A stretch of DNA of 64,000 bases from Planctomycetota bacterium (GCA_029550525.1 JAKPHF010000049.1:1-64000); one strand, 5' to 3'; numbered from the stretch's first letter, positions 16,306-25,911 are shown. Numbers and translations are program-made. The notes: generated by a model not told the origin, from the sequence alone.

Positions 16306-17055
16306 CTACATGGTCATGCCGCCGTCCACGGCCAGCACCTGCCCGGTAATATACTGGGCGGCGGGGGAGGCGAAGAACGCGACCGCGGCGGCCACGTCGG
16401 CGGGCTCCCCGAACCGGCGGCATGGGATGATCTGTTTATACTCTTCCTTGACCTTGTCCGGCAACACGTCAGTCATGTCGGTAGTGATGAAGCCCGGGGC
16501 AATCACATTGCAAGTGATGTTGCGGCGGGCGAACTCCTTGGCCACCGACTTGCTGAACCCGATCAGGCCGGCCTTGGAAGCGGCGTAGTTGCTCTGGCCG
16601 GCGTTGCCACAAACCCCCGAAACGCTGCTAATGTTGACGATCCGGCCGTAGCGGGCCCGGACCATGTACCGGCTGGTAATGCGGGTCAGCCAGAACACGC
16701 TCTTGAGATTGGCCGTCATAACCTCGTCGAACTGCTCGTCTTCCATGTTCATGAGCAGCGAGTCGCGGGTGATGCCGGCATTGTTCACCAGGATGTCGAT
16801 TTTCTTGAATTCGCCCACGACGGCTTCGACGAAGGCCTCGACGGCGGCCCGGTCAGTCACATCCAGCGCGCGGGGAACGATGGTCCCCGCCAGTTGGGCG
16901 GCCTTGGCCTCGCCGGCGAGGTCGGCGAGCTTGTCCGCGGTTCGCGCGGCGGCGACGACCGTGGCGCCCTGCTCGGCCAGAGTCCAGGCGATGGCGCGGC
17001 CCAATCCTCGAGATGCCCCGGTCACGACGGCGATCTGGTTGGCAAGTTGCTTCAT
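16306..17055 (-). CDS. fabG: 3-oxoacyl-ACP reductase
   Basis: 249 residues from [23 protein letters not shown]. It is a short-chain dehydrogenase with the NADPH-binding motif TGASRGLG (residues 13-20), NNAG, the catalytic Ser in [14 protein letters not shown] and the YxxxK motif in YAASKAG. It reduces beta-ketoacyl-ACP to beta-hydroxyacyl-ACP. The C-terminus [14 protein letters not shown] is typical. The start is fixed by homology; the frame extends upstream to 17100 without family similarity. Located between fabD and acpP as in many bacteria. Confidence 0.95.
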   Translation of the reverse strand: MKQLANQIAVVTGASRGLGRAIAWTLAEQGATVVAAARTADKLADLAGEAKAAQLAGTIVPRALDVTDRAAVEAFVEAVVGEFKKIDILVNNAGITRDSLLMNMEDEQFDEVMTANLKSVFWLTRITSRYMVRARYGRIVNISSVSGVCGNAGQSNYAASKAGLIGFSKSVAKEFARRNITCNVIAPGFITTDMTDVLPDKVKEEYKQIIPCRRFGEPADVAAAVAFFASPAAQYITGQVLAVDGGMTM

Positions 17056-17148
17056 GCTGTAGATCCTCGTCTGTCTCGTCCAGCCGATCGGCTCGAACAC
17101 GAACTCACCGCGAATCCGTTACTGCCGCTGCCGCGGCCGGTCCGCCCC

Positions 17149-18069
17149 TCACTGGGGCAGGTCGGCCGCAGTGCTGATGTTGACCACGGGGGCCTTGCGG
17201 GCGATTTTCCGCATGAGACCGGTCAGCACCCGTCCCGGACCGATCTCGACGAACTGCTCGACGCCCTGGGCGATCAGCCGTTCCATCGACGCCTGCCATC
17301 GCACGGGCTGCGTGAGCTGTTGGGTCAGCCACTCGCGAATAGTATCGCCACTGCCGTGGGGCTCGCAATTGACGTTGGCCACCACGGGAACCTTCGGCGT
17401 GGTAAAGGGCGTTTCGGCCAGCACCTTGGCCAAGCCGTCGGCTGCCGGCTGCATGAGCGGCGAGTGGAACGCTCCCGCCACCTTGAGAGGAACGGCTCGC
17501 CCGCCCGCCTCTTCCGCGAGCTTGGTAATGGCTTCGCAGGCCGCCTTCTCGCCCGAGACCACGATCTGGCCCGGACAATTATAATTGGCCGGCCGAATGA
17601 TTCCTGCTGCAGCAGCTTGCCCGCATAGTGCCTCGACCTGATCCGGTTCGAGGCCCATGATACTGACCATGCCGCTCGGCGGCGACTGTGAGGCCATCTG
17701 CATCAATTCGCCGCGGCGTTTGACCAGCCGAAGGGCATCCTCGAACGAAACACTCCCGGCGGCGTACAGCGCGGTGTACTCGCCCAGGCTCAGTCCAGCC
17801 ATGGCGACCGGAGCCTCGGGAAGGCCGGCGGCGCCGCCCATGGCTTCCCAGATGGCCACGCTGGTGGTGAAAATGGCCGGTTGTTGGATGTCGGTCTGCT
17901 CGAGCTTCTCCGCCGGGCCTTCGAAGCACAGGGCGGCCAAGTCGTACCCGACGACTTCATTGGCTCGTTGGAAGATCTCGCGGGCTGCCGGACGGGCCTC
18001 GGCGATGTCGCGCCCCATGCCCACCGACTGGGCGCCCTGACCTGTGAACAATACTGCAGTTTTGGGCAT
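17149..18069 (-). CDS. fabD: Malonyl-CoA:ACP transacylase
   Basis: 306 residues. It transfers malonyl groups from CoA to ACP. N-terminal FTGQGAQSVGMG contains the oxyanion-hole Gln. The nucleophile Ser is in AGLSLGEYTAL, a GLSLGE form rather than the usual GHSLGE, so the residue before Ser-Leu differs from the common His. The catalytic His is in GAFHSPLM. The C-terminal EIGPGRVLTGLM matches the family. It lies 18 bp after fabH in the operon. Confidence 0.94.
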   Translation of the reverse strand: MPKTAVLFTGQGAQSVGMGRDIAEARPAAREIFQRANEVVGYDLAALCFEGPAEKLEQTDIQQPAIFTTSVAIWEAMGGAAGLPEAPVAMAGLSLGEYTALYAAGSVSFEDALRLVKRRGELMQMASQSPPSGMVSIMGLEPDQVEALCGQAAAAGIIRPANYNCPGQIVVSGEKAACEAITKLAEEAGGRAVPLKVAGAFHSPLMQPAADGLAKVLAETPFTTPKVPVVANVNCEPHGSGDTIREWLTQQLTQPVRWQASMERLIAQGVEQFVEIGPGRVLTGLMRKIARKAPVVNISTAADLPQ

Positions 18070-18087
18070 TTTTCTCTGTTCCCGTGA

Positions 18088-19080
18088 TTACAGCCGCAGC
18101 AAGGCGGTTCCCCAGGTGAGCCCGCCGCCGAAGCCGGCCAGCAGCACCCAGTCTCCGCGGCTCACGCGACCGGCCCGCCAGGCCTCGTCGAGGGCCAGCG
18201 GAATGGACGCGGCGGACGTGTTGCCATAGCGATCGATGTTGACCGCGACCTTGTCCTCGGGCAGACCGAGCTTCTCAGCGGCCGATTCGATGATCCGCAG
18301 GTTGGACTGGTGCGGCACGACGAGCTTGACGTCGTGAATGGAGATGCCGGCTCGCTCGACGGCCGCGGCGAGCACCTCCTGCATTTTGGTCACGGCGAAC
18401 TTGTAGACTTCGCGGCCCTTCATCTTCATGTAGTGCAGCCGCTCGTTGACCGTTTTTTCGCTAGCGGGCTCGGCCGATCCGCCGGCGGCGATCCAGATGA
18501 GTTTGGCGCCCGTTCCGTCGGCACCGAGAGCCTGGTCGTACAGGCCGCTGACGTCGTTGTCGGCCGGGCCGAGAATCGCGGCACCGGCTCCGTCGCCCAG
18601 AAGCACGCAGGTGCTGCGGTCTTCGAAGTCGGTGATGGCGGACATGGTCTCGGCGCCGACCACCAGCACGTTGCGGTAGTGTCCGGTCTGCTGAAGCGAG
18701 ACCGCGGTGACCAGGCCGTAAACGAATCCGCTGCAGGCGGCCGACATGTCGAACGCCGGGATGTGGCGGCAACCGAGCTCGGCCTGCAGGAAGCAAGCCG
18801 TGGACGGCAGTGGATACGCCGGCGTGCAGGTGGCCACGACAATGAGATCGAGATCCTGGGCGGACATGCCCGCGTTTTCGAGGGCGGCCCGGGCCGCCCC
18901 GACCGCCAGCGTCAGCGTGTTCTGGCCGGGTTCGACGAAGCGGCGCTCGCGGATGCCGCTGCGGGTTCGGATCCACTCGTCAGAGGTGTCGAGCCTCTTC
19001 TCGAAGTCCGCATTGGTCACCACCCGGGCGGGCAGAGCGCTACCCATGCCCCGGATCATCATGGGAATTCGTTGAGCCAT
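18088..19080 (-). CDS. fabH: 3-oxoacyl-ACP synthase III
   Basis: 330 residues. FabH starts fatty-acid synthesis by condensing acetyl-CoA or another acyl-CoA with malonyl-ACP. The Cys-His-Asn triad is seen: Cys in FDMSAACSGFVYGL, His in VVPHQSNLRI and Asn in YGNTSAASIPLAL. SDEWIRTRSGIRERR near the N-terminus is also conserved. It is 15 bp downstream of plsX. Confidence 0.96.
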   Translation of the reverse strand: MAQRIPMMIRGMGSALPARVVTNADFEKRLDTSDEWIRTRSGIRERRFVEPGQNTLTLAVGAARAALENAGMSAQDLDLIVVATCTPAYPLPSTACFLQAELGCRHIPAFDMSAACSGFVYGLVTAVSLQQTGHYRNVLVVGAETMSAITDFEDRSTCVLLGDGAGAAILGPADNDVSGLYDQALGADGTGAKLIWIAAGGSAEPASEKTVNERLHYMKMKGREVYKFAVTKMQEVLAAAVERAGISIHDVKLVVPHQSNLRIIESAAEKLGLPEDKVAVNIDRYGNTSAASIPLALDEAWRAGRVSRGDWVLLAGFGGGLTWGTALLRL

Positions 19081-19095
19081 CAGGATAGTTCTTGT

Positions 19096-20106
19096 TTAGT
19101 TGGGCCGGGAGGCGGCGGCTTCTTCCGCCAGTTCCGCGGCGATGATCGAGTTCAAATCACGTTCCAGGTACTCTGTGGCGACCCGGACCGCATTACGGAT
19201 CGCGACATGAGAACTGCTGCCGTGGCAGATGATGCACACGCCGTTGACGCCCAGGAGAGGCGCCCCGCCGTACACGGCATAGTCATGGTTGGCCCAGACG
19301 CGCCGGACCACCGGCTGGAAGCTCTCGCACAACTCGGGGCTGGCCAGCGCAATCTCCTTCTCGAAGGTCTTGACCAGACCTTCGGCGAGCCCCTCGGTCA
19401 GCTTCAGCGCGATGTTGCCGGTGAAGCCGTCGCAGATCACGACGTCGCACCCGCCGCGGAACAGATCGCGGCCCTCGACGTTACCGATAAAGTTGATCCG
19501 GTCGCAGTGACGCAGGAGCCCGTGCGCCTGCTGAACCAGCGTCGTACCCTTGAGATCCTCCTGGCCGACCGAGAGCAGGCCCACGCGAGGCTTGGCCACA
19601 CCCAGCACGTTGCGGGCGTATCCGGTCGCCATGACGGCGTACTGCAACAGGTGGTGCGGCTTGGGGGCGATGTTGGCTCCGACATCGCACATGACGATGG
19701 GGCCGGTGAAGGAGGGGAGCACGACCGCGATGCCCGAGCGGACCACGCCGGGGATGAGTCCCATGCGCAGCTGGCTGGCAGCAGCGAAGGCTCCCGTATT
19801 GCCCGCGCTGATGATGGCGTCGAGCTCATGTTTGCCGGCCATGTTGGCCAACTTGACGATCGAGGAATCCCGCTTGGTGCGAACCGCCTCGACCGGCACT
19901 TCATCCATCCCGATGACCTGGGAGGCGTGTACGATCTCGACGGCGGCCGGAGCTTGATCGAGCCGGCTCATCTCCGCCTCGATCGCTGCCTGGTCGCCGA
20001 CCAGGACGAGCTGGTGCCCGTTCAATTGCGGCACCGCCTCGAGCGCACCGCGGACAATCTCCCGCGGGGCATAATCGCCGCCCATCGCGTCCACACCGAT
20101 TCGCAT
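19096..20106 (-). CDS. plsX: Phosphate acyltransferase PlsX
   Basis: 336 residues. PlsX makes acyl-phosphate from acyl-ACP for phospholipid synthesis with PlsY. The N-terminal IGVDAMGGDYAPREIV is diagnostic, as are SAGNTGA, DVGANI and ICDGFTGNIALKL. Located directly between rpmF and fabH, as in many bacterial rpmF-plsX-fab clusters. No plsY is in the window. Confidence 0.96.
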   Translation of the reverse strand: MRIGVDAMGGDYAPREIVRGALEAVPQLNGHQLVLVGDQAAIEAEMSRLDQAPAAVEIVHASQVIGMDEVPVEAVRTKRDSSIVKLANMAGKHELDAIISAGNTGAFAAASQLRMGLIPGVVRSGIAVVLPSFTGPIVMCDVGANIAPKPHHLLQYAVMATGYARNVLGVAKPRVGLLSVGQEDLKGTTLVQQAHGLLRHCDRINFIGNVEGRDLFRGGCDVVICDGFTGNIALKLTEGLAEGLVKTFEKEIALASPELCESFQPVVRRVWANHDYAVYGGAPLLGVNGVCIICHGSSSHVAIRNAVRVATEYLERDLNSIIAAELAEEAAASRPN

Positions 20107-20111
20107 GAGGC

Positions 20112-20297
20112 TCAGCTCTCCTCGGTCTTCATCACCAGGGCGACGTCACTACTGACGTAACCGCAATTTTGGCACGCCGCGTGGGGCAGTTTGGCGACGC
20201 TGCATTTGGGGCAACTGACCAGGTTCGGCCGCCGCAACGCGTGGTGAGAGCGACGCTTGTTCTTTCGAGCCTTGGAGCTTTTGAAGACTGGTACCAT
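20112..20297 (-). CDS. rpmF: 50S ribosomal protein L32
   Basis: 61 residues, within family length. The basic N-terminal block KARKNKRRSHHALRRPNL is typical of L32, followed by a four-cysteine zinc ribbon (CPKC and CQNCG). First gene of the rpmF-plsX-fab operon, ending 5 bp before plsX. The N-terminus MVPVFKSS departs from the usual MAVPKRKTS. Confidence 0.93.
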   Translation of the reverse strand: MVPVFKSSKARKNKRRSHHALRRPNLVSCPKCSVAKLPHAACQNCGYVSSDVALVMKTEES

Positions 20298-20980
20298 GTC
20301 GTTTTCTCTTTTTACGTACTACCTGCGGGCTGTTTCGTCAGCCCTTGTCGTCATCCGTCATCCGCGTTGTTCAGCGGGGCGAGCCTGCCGTCCGGTCCGC
20401 CAGAAAGGGGCAGGCATTTGTAAGAAAGGCTTGCAATATTGGCCGATTGCCGGGCCAGCGGTCTGCAAGCCTTCAGCGCAAGCTACACACACTAGCGAGC
20501 TTACGGTCCTCTGTCAAGACGGCTGAGTGAACTCGTGAGGCTGGACGAAGGCGATGTTGGCTCACCGCCAGCGTGGGCAGCCGGCCGCCCGGAGCGGGTC
20601 AAGATGAACGGCTGCACCGGTGTCCTTCGCGTCCTTCGGTTTCAATTATCCTGATCCTTTTTCGGACTCAAGAAACGTCGGCGGGGGCGCGCCAGGCTCC
20701 CGCCGTGCGGCGTTTGTACGGGAGCTACTATGCGTCGTTCCAGTCCCGACGTTCTTGAATCGAAACTTGGGTGCCGTCAGTGCTTAGCGGCAATCAGGCC
20801 GCGGTGACCGATCCGCCATTTGTATGATCTGTGTCGAAATCGGGACACGGAAATTGCTCTCGGACGAGCTGGGAATGAGGGCCAAAAAACCATAACATGT
20901 GCCGCCGTTCCGGTGTACCGGATTGTCGGCCAGGGATAGTCGCACCGGCCGATACGCAGTTGGCAGAGGATGGCAAGTTC
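20298..20980. other. Divergent intergenic region, rpmF / antiporter
   Basis: 683 bp between the divergent rpmF and antiporter genes. It holds the candidate rpmF promoter (20489-20517). No gene was identified; short open frames on the plus strand have no domain or ribosome-binding site. If the promoter is right, the rpmF mRNA has an untranslated leader of about 185 nt. Confidence 0.4.
20489..20517 (-). promoter_or_regulatory. Candidate promoter of rpmF-plsX-fab operon
   Basis: Minus strand TTGACA (20517-20512), exact consensus, 17-nt spacer, TAGTGT (20494-20489), three of six matches. The spacing and orientation fit the operon; the weak -10 keeps confidence moderate. Confidence 0.4.
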
Positions 20981-22474
20981 ATGGATCCAGTGTACTTGGT
21001 TACGCCCATGATCCTCCTGGTGGTCGTCCTGGTGGCGGTCCTCCTGGATCGTTGGAGCGTCCCCACCATTTTGATCGCCTTGGGGGCGGGCATTCTGTTT
21101 GGCAGTGATGTGCTCAACTGGTGGGATTTCGACAACGTCGAACTGACCAACCAGATGGCCAACCTGGCGTTGATCTTCATTCTTTTCCAGGGCGGATTCA
21201 GTACTCGGCGCGAGGATTTCCGAGCGGTGGCTTTGCCTGCGGCGGGGTTGGCGACCTGGGGCGTGGTCATCACGGCAGGAACAACGTTCGTGGTGCTATG
21301 GGCCGGGCTGGGCTGGTCGTTGGAAAAGTCTCTGCTCCTGGCCGTTATCATCTCATCGACGGACGCGGCGGCCACGTTTTCGATTCTTCGGCGACAATCG
21401 CTGCCCCAGAAACTCTCATCGACGGTCGAGATCGAGAGTGCGGCCAACGACCCGATGGCCATCCTGTTGACCCTGGTTGCCATCCACGCCCTCACGAGCG
21501 GGGGAAGCCACTGGTACATGGTGGTCCTGTCGTTTGCCTGGAAGTTTGGCGCCGGTATCGCTGTCGGCTGGTTGTTGGGACATGCGGCCACCTTCGTGTT
21601 CAACCGCCTGCGTCCGCAAGACCGTGGCCACTACTACATCCTGACCTTTTCCGTCGTCCTCCTGATTTACAGCGTGGGCGAACTGACCAAGAGCAGTGCC
21701 ATGCTGGCGGTCTTCATCGCCGGATACATCATGGGAAACAAGCCCTTTGTTCACAAACAAGGGGTGGCGAACTTTGTTTCGGCGCTATCCACGCTGGCTG
21801 ATACGAGTATGTTCGTCATGATGGGGCTGCTGGTCTATCCGCGTCAGTGGGCGAACCTGTGGTTGCAAGGCGTGGCGCTGTTTGTGGTGCTGACGTTTAT
21901 CGCCCGACCGGTCGCGGTCTGGCTCGGCACGCTCGGCATGGGACTGGGCGCGAAGAACAAGTTGTTCATCTCGTGGGCCGGTCTGCGCGGGGCGGTTCCC
22001 ATCATTCTGGCGACCTACCCGCTTGCGGAGGGAATGGCCGTCGGACGGGACGTCTTCAATCTGGTGTTCTTCGTCGTCATCCTGTCGGTGGCGTTTCAAG
22101 GCTCGACCTTGGGGGTGGTCGTCCGCCGGCTGGGGCTTTCGACGGAGTCTCGCCCCAAGCCATTGTACAACCTCGAGCTGATCACGATGGCTCCGAGCGA
22201 CATGGACTTGATCGTGGTCGACATCCCCGGGCCGGAGGGACGACCGGGTCCGCTTATCTCCGAGCTGAAACTGCCGCCCGGCTCGGTGATCACGCTGATC
22301 ACCCGAGGCAGCGACGTCGTGGTGCCCAAAGGCAGCACGCGTTTGCAGGGGTGGGATCAGATCACGGTGTTGGCTCACGTTCGTGACGAGGATGCCATTC
22401 GACACGCGCTGACACAAATGGATGATAAACCAGAGTCGGCTCCTCATCACCTGTCGAGCCCGGCGAGCGCATGA
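20981..22474 (+). CDS. K+/H+ antiporter of the NhaP2/CvrA type
   Basis: 497 residues from MDPVYLVTPMILL with an AGAGGA site upstream; the longer frame from 20897 has a non-hydrophobic N-terminus and is not used. About twelve membrane helices of the CPA1 cation:proton antiporter family cover residues 1-395. Conserved stretches include ILFQGGFST, SSTDAAATFSIL (ion-site Asp) and SWAGLRGAVPIILA. The C-terminus (about 405-480) is a TrkA-C-like regulatory domain (ELKLPPGSVITLITRGSDVVVPKGSTRLQ in outline), as in NhaP2. It should exchange K+ or Na+ for protons at the inner membrane. Confidence 0.88.
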   Translation: MDPVYLVTPMILLVVVLVAVLLDRWSVPTILIALGAGILFGSDVLNWWDFDNVELTNQMANLALIFILFQGGFSTRREDFRAVALPAAGLATWGVVITAGTTFVVLWAGLGWSLEKSLLLAVIISSTDAAATFSILRRQSLPQKLSSTVEIESAANDPMAILLTLVAIHALTSGGSHWYMVVLSFAWKFGAGIAVGWLLGHAATFVFNRLRPQDRGHYYILTFSVVLLIYSVGELTKSSAMLAVFIAGYIMGNKPFVHKQGVANFVSALSTLADTSMFVMMGLLVYPRQWANLWLQGVALFVVLTFIARPVAVWLGTLGMGLGAKNKLFISWAGLRGAVPIILATYPLAEGMAVGRDVFNLVFFVVILSVAFQGSTLGVVVRRLGLSTESRPKPLYNLELITMAPSDMDLIVVDIPGPEGRPGPLISELKLPPGSVITLITRGSDVVVPKGSTRLQGWDQITVLAHVRDEDAIRHALTQMDDKPESAPHHLSSPASA

Positions 22475-22487
22475 CGAGCCCTGTTTC

Positions 22488-22516
22488 GGGGGGCGGGATG
22501 CCTGCCCCCCGGCAGG
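22488..22516. repeat. GGCGGGC-type palindromic repeat copy
   Basis: GGGGGGCGGGATGCCTGCCCCCC follows the antiporter stop codon. Same family as the copies near 4370, 32291 and 50766. It could double as a terminator-like hairpin but lacks a T-run. Confidence 0.55.
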
Positions 22517-22599
22517 ACGGCGGTTATCGTAAGACGTGCTGACTAACTGCATTCCTGAATCTGCGAGAAGCTGCGCAATCTGCGGACGCGGGAACGGAA

Positions 22600-23256
22600 T
22601 TATGCGGTTTCGCGCGTTTCGCGGAATCGGCGGAAGGCTTCGCAGCGGTCGGGTTCTTTGCAGCAGACGTCGCGGATGTACTCGTAGTAGACCTCGCGCG
22701 GCATGCCGTACTCGGCTCGCAGCGGACAGCGGAGGCAGATGCGCGGCCGAGTGGGCATGACGCCGGCGAGCAAGGACTGAATGAAGACCTGGTTGCGGCC
22801 GGCGACACATCGCATGTTGCGATTGAGCGATGTCTCCAAGAGCGAGAGATTCGAGCGCAGCTCCTCTTCGGTGACGGGCGGCGGGCCGGCGGCAGCCTGT
22901 TGGGCCGATTCTAGCGCGGCAGCGATCTGGCTTTTCAGACGCGTCCGATCCAGGGGGTAGTCCAGCACGGCAGCGGCGCCCAGCTTTTGAAGCGCAGGCT
23001 TGTACACGGCCCCGGCCCGGCCAAGCAAAACGATGACCGGCGTGTCGAGTACTTGCTCACGCATCCACTTCAACAGTCGCGTCGCGTGTTCCTGCTGGTA
23101 ATCCTGGCTGACGAGGATCAGGTCCGGAGGCGACTTGGGCAGGGCGCGCATGGCAGCGCTAATGTCACCAGCGAGCTCGACCTCATGTTCGGCGGCATTG
23201 AGTTTCAGGATTTCGCGGGCTGTCTTGTCGTGATGAATAATAAGCAGTCGGGCCAT
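22600..23256 (-). CDS. Pseudo-receiver protein with Cys-rich C-terminus
   Basis: 218 residues. Residues 1-120 have the shape of a response-regulator receiver domain (MARLLIIHHDKTAREIL ... PPDLILVSQDY ... TPVIVLLGRAG ... GAAAVLDYPLDRTRL). Compared with active receivers, the phospho-accepting Asp position is Ser (VSQ), and the conserved Lys is Tyr (DYP), so phosphorylation is not expected. The C-terminal 65 residues contain ICLRCPL followed by DVCCKEPDRCEAF, five cysteines that could hold zinc or an iron-sulfur cluster. There is no DNA-binding domain. It lies downstream of the TPR-M50 gene on the same strand across a 154-bp repeat-rich gap. Confidence 0.65.
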   Translation of the reverse strand: MARLLIIHHDKTAREILKLNAAEHEVELAGDISAAMRALPKSPPDLILVSQDYQQEHATRLLKWMREQVLDTPVIVLLGRAGAVYKPALQKLGAAAVLDYPLDRTRLKSQIAAALESAQQAAAGPPPVTEEELRSNLSLLETSLNRNMRCVAGRNQVFIQSLLAGVMPTRPRICLRCPLRAEYGMPREVYYEYIRDVCCKEPDRCEAFRRFRETRETA

Positions 23257-23346
23257 GATGCTTCCCGGGCCGGCAGGATCAAAGCTCGCGGGCTTTTCCG
23301 TCGCCCACCCAAGTCTACCGCCATGTCACAACCATAACAACGGGCG

Positions 23347-23401
23347 CTCTTCGCTGAAAGCTGATAGCCGTTCGCCGAAAGCTGATAGCTGAGAGCTGAC
23401 C
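23347..23401. repeat. AGCTGATAGC-type micro-repeat
   Basis: Successive near-copies of GAAAGCTGATAGC and AGCTGAGAGCTGA between the pseudo-receiver and the protease gene. Same type as 7353-7408 and 32928-32967. Confidence 0.6.
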
Positions 23402-23410
23402 GGTGACAAG

Positions 23411-25876
23411 CTACACTCCGGCCAATCCCTGAACGAACGCCAGGAGAGTCATGGTGAACAACACACCGGGGATGAGCAAGCCCTGCAACCAGTCCATGGC
23501 GATCAGCAGGATCAGGATAATCATTCCCGTACCCGAGAAACGCGTCGCGAGCCGGCTCAGCGGGCCAGGTAGCAAGGCACGCAGTGCATTGAAGCCGTCC
23601 AACGGCGGGAAGGGCAGAAGATTGAAGCCGGCCAGGACCGCGTTGAGGAACACGAAGAACATCAGCAACTGCAGTATGGCTGCGAACGGCGCCGGGTCGT
23701 CGAGGCCCACGAGCCTCCAGTCGAAGAGAAACAGTCTGCCTTCGACCATGAACTCCGGGCAGTGCCAACGCAGACCGATCAATAGCAGGGCGATCAGATT
23801 GGCCGCGAGCATGGCCAGGAGAAGGTTGATGGACACGCCGGCCAGCGACACACCGAGGTTCCCTCGCCGCTCATGCCGGAAGCGGTGCGGGCTGATGGGC
23901 ACGGGCTTGGCCCAGCCGATGATCGGGCTGCCGGTGAATGCCAGAATTCCCGGCACGATGATGCTGCCGGTCAAGTCGAGGTGCCGGAAAGGATGGAGGC
24001 TGAAGCGGCCGAGATCGCGAGCGGTAGGATCCCCCGCCCAGTACGCGGCCACGGCGTGGGCGATCTCGTGCAGCATGATCGAGATGATGAGCACCACGAA
24101 CAATCCGATGCGCTGAAGGTTGATCGGCAGTTGGGTTGTGTAAATACCGGTGCCGGCCGGCTCCGGCTCGCCCGCTTCATCGAGATGAGCGTCTTCATCC
24201 ACGGTTGCGCTGAAGTCAGCCCATTCGGCGGGTTCGCTCGTTGTGGTGTGCTCGTCAGCGAGTGAAATGGCGTCGTCGAGCTGATCCTTGTCGCTCTCGG
24301 CGGCCTCTGCCGCCGCACGGGTGGCAGCGGCCACTTGGGCAACGAGATCCTCATCGGAAGCCGTGTCGACGGCGGCGCGACGAGCATTCAGTACATTCAG
24401 CACGATGATCGCCGCGAATGTGAGCGAGAGGACGGCCAGCGTGAGGCCGGCGAAGGCGACTTTGCGATCGTGCGGCAGCTTCCGGCGACGCAAGAGCGAG
24501 ACTCCGGAGATTCCACCCAGCGGGAGGGCGAAGATCGCGCCGACCACGGGCAGCATGGCCAGGACGGCCAACATCCAACTCGCGCAGGCCAGTTTGGATG
24601 CCACCGGAGGGAGCGCATCCATTGCGGAGACGGTGGGAACGCCGTCAGCACTCTCGCGCAGCCGTCGCACGCATTCCGACACGTAGTTCGCTGGGATGGG
24701 CGGGGCGGCGCCGGCATGGTTCCAGAAGGCCAGCGGGGCCAGCGAGCGGGCGTGCTGGCGATGTCGAGCCGCCTCGTCGTGCCGACCCAACTCGTCCAGG
24801 CACTCGGCGATACGTGCATGGATGTGCGATTGGTGCACGTGGGCCAGCGGGCCCTGTAATGCCTTTTGGTACTCGGCGATGGCCGCTTCCGGCTCACCGA
24901 GCAGCAGGTAGGCGAAGGCCAGATCGCGCGATCGGTTCGCGGCGATGTACCGGTTGTCCGGGTACGCGCCGACCACCTGATCCAAAGCTTCGAGGAGTCT
25001 GGCGACCTCTTCGCGGTCGCCGCGGGCGGCGGCGACGCACATTTCCTGCCCGAGGGCGCGGGCCCGGTGCGCCGGGAGCTCTCCGGCTACGGACTGAGCG
25101 GCTGCGGCAAAAGCGGCCTGACGATCCGGCTTCCCGGTCTGGTATGCAGCCTCGCAGCCGAACAACAGTGATTCCGCCCGGAAACCCCGGCGAAGGCAGT
25201 CTTTGACGGCCAGGGTTTCCGGGCCAGCCATCACATCCGTCCGGGCGTCCAGCGGGGCGAGCAGCGGAGCGGTCAGCTCCAGCACGGCGTCAAACTGCCC
25301 GAGGGAGACAAGCAGTTCCAGGATGTTGTTGTACAGGGCTGGCGAGGCTGGATGACGCAATGAGGTGATCGCCTCGCCCATCCAGTGCATGGATTGGTCC
25401 AGGCGGCCGAGCTCGTGGTAGCGGCTGACCGCATCGGCGTAATAGAAGTCGGCCGGTTGAGAGCCGCGGGCGACCAGGTCTCGCAAAGCGGCCAGGTGTT
25501 CCTGGAGACCGAGCTCATCTCCCTGGTGGGCATGGACAATGGCGGCGACCTTGTGGCAATAGGCGATCACCGCGGGCAAGCGGGCGCGTTTCAGGGCTCG
25601 GTGGCACCACTCGAGAGCGTCGCTGTGTTCGCCCAGGCTGGCCATGGCGACGGCGACGTTCAACTCGCTCTGCCCGGGCTTCAGCCAGCGATAGAGTCGC
25701 GCACCGGGTGAGCGGCTGTGCACGAGCCACAGGTACGCATCACGGGCGGCGGCGAAGTCGCCACGGGCGCTCGCGAGCATGCCGTCCCGAATGCGCCGGC
25801 GGCAGGGACGAAGGGCCAGTATGAGCAGGATCAGGAAGCAAGCGATGCCCAGGTATGGCCAGTGTTGGATGAGCAT
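23411..25876 (-). CDS. TPR - DUF4190-like - M50 site-2 protease fusion
   Basis: 821 residues from MLIQHWPYLGIACFL; the frame continues upstream to 26182 but overlaps the nitroreductase gene and lacks similarity there. Order: a membrane helix (5-25), helical TPR-like repeats (about 30-420), two membrane helices around 430-455 and 475-497 with a DUF4190-like look (ALPLGGISGVSLLRRRKLP between), an acidic linker (500-580), then the M50 metalloprotease domain. The zinc motif HEIAH is at residues 603-607 and the third-ligand region NLLPFPPLDG near the C-terminus. M50 proteases cut membrane proteins, as RseP does. Free-standing M50 domains are common; the TPR half is an unusual addition. Confidence 0.82.
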   Translation of the reverse strand: MLIQHWPYLGIACFLILLILALRPCRRRIRDGMLASARGDFAAARDAYLWLVHSRSPGARLYRWLKPGQSELNVAVAMASLGEHSDALEWCHRALKRARLPAVIAYCHKVAAIVHAHQGDELGLQEHLAALRDLVARGSQPADFYYADAVSRYHELGRLDQSMHWMGEAITSLRHPASPALYNNILELLVSLGQFDAVLELTAPLLAPLDARTDVMAGPETLAVKDCLRRGFRAESLLFGCEAAYQTGKPDRQAAFAAAAQSVAGELPAHRARALGQEMCVAAARGDREEVARLLEALDQVVGAYPDNRYIAANRSRDLAFAYLLLGEPEAAIAEYQKALQGPLAHVHQSHIHARIAECLDELGRHDEAARHRQHARSLAPLAFWNHAGAAPPIPANYVSECVRRLRESADGVPTVSAMDALPPVASKLACASWMLAVLAMLPVVGAIFALPLGGISGVSLLRRRKLPHDRKVAFAGLTLAVLSLTFAAIIVLNVLNARRAAVDTASDEDLVAQVAAATRAAAEAAESDKDQLDDAISLADEHTTTSEPAEWADFSATVDEDAHLDEAGEPEPAGTGIYTTQLPINLQRIGLFVVLIISIMLHEIAHAVAAYWAGDPTARDLGRFSLHPFRHLDLTGSIIVPGILAFTGSPIIGWAKPVPISPHRFRHERRGNLGVSLAGVSINLLLAMLAANLIALLLIGLRWHCPEFMVEGRLFLFDWRLVGLDDPAPFAAILQLLMFFVFLNAVLAGFNLLPFPPLDGFNALRALLPGPLSRLATRFSGTGMIILILLIAMDWLQGLLIPGVLFTMTLLAFVQGLAGV

Positions 25877-25911
25877 GCCTGGCCCCGGCGCATGGTGGCA
25901 AAGTTGAACGG

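Noticed and set aside
18310-20160. 616-codon plus-strand frame across fabH and plsX
   Set aside because: Antisense to two certain genes; its composition is that of a GC-rich shadow frame and it has no domain.
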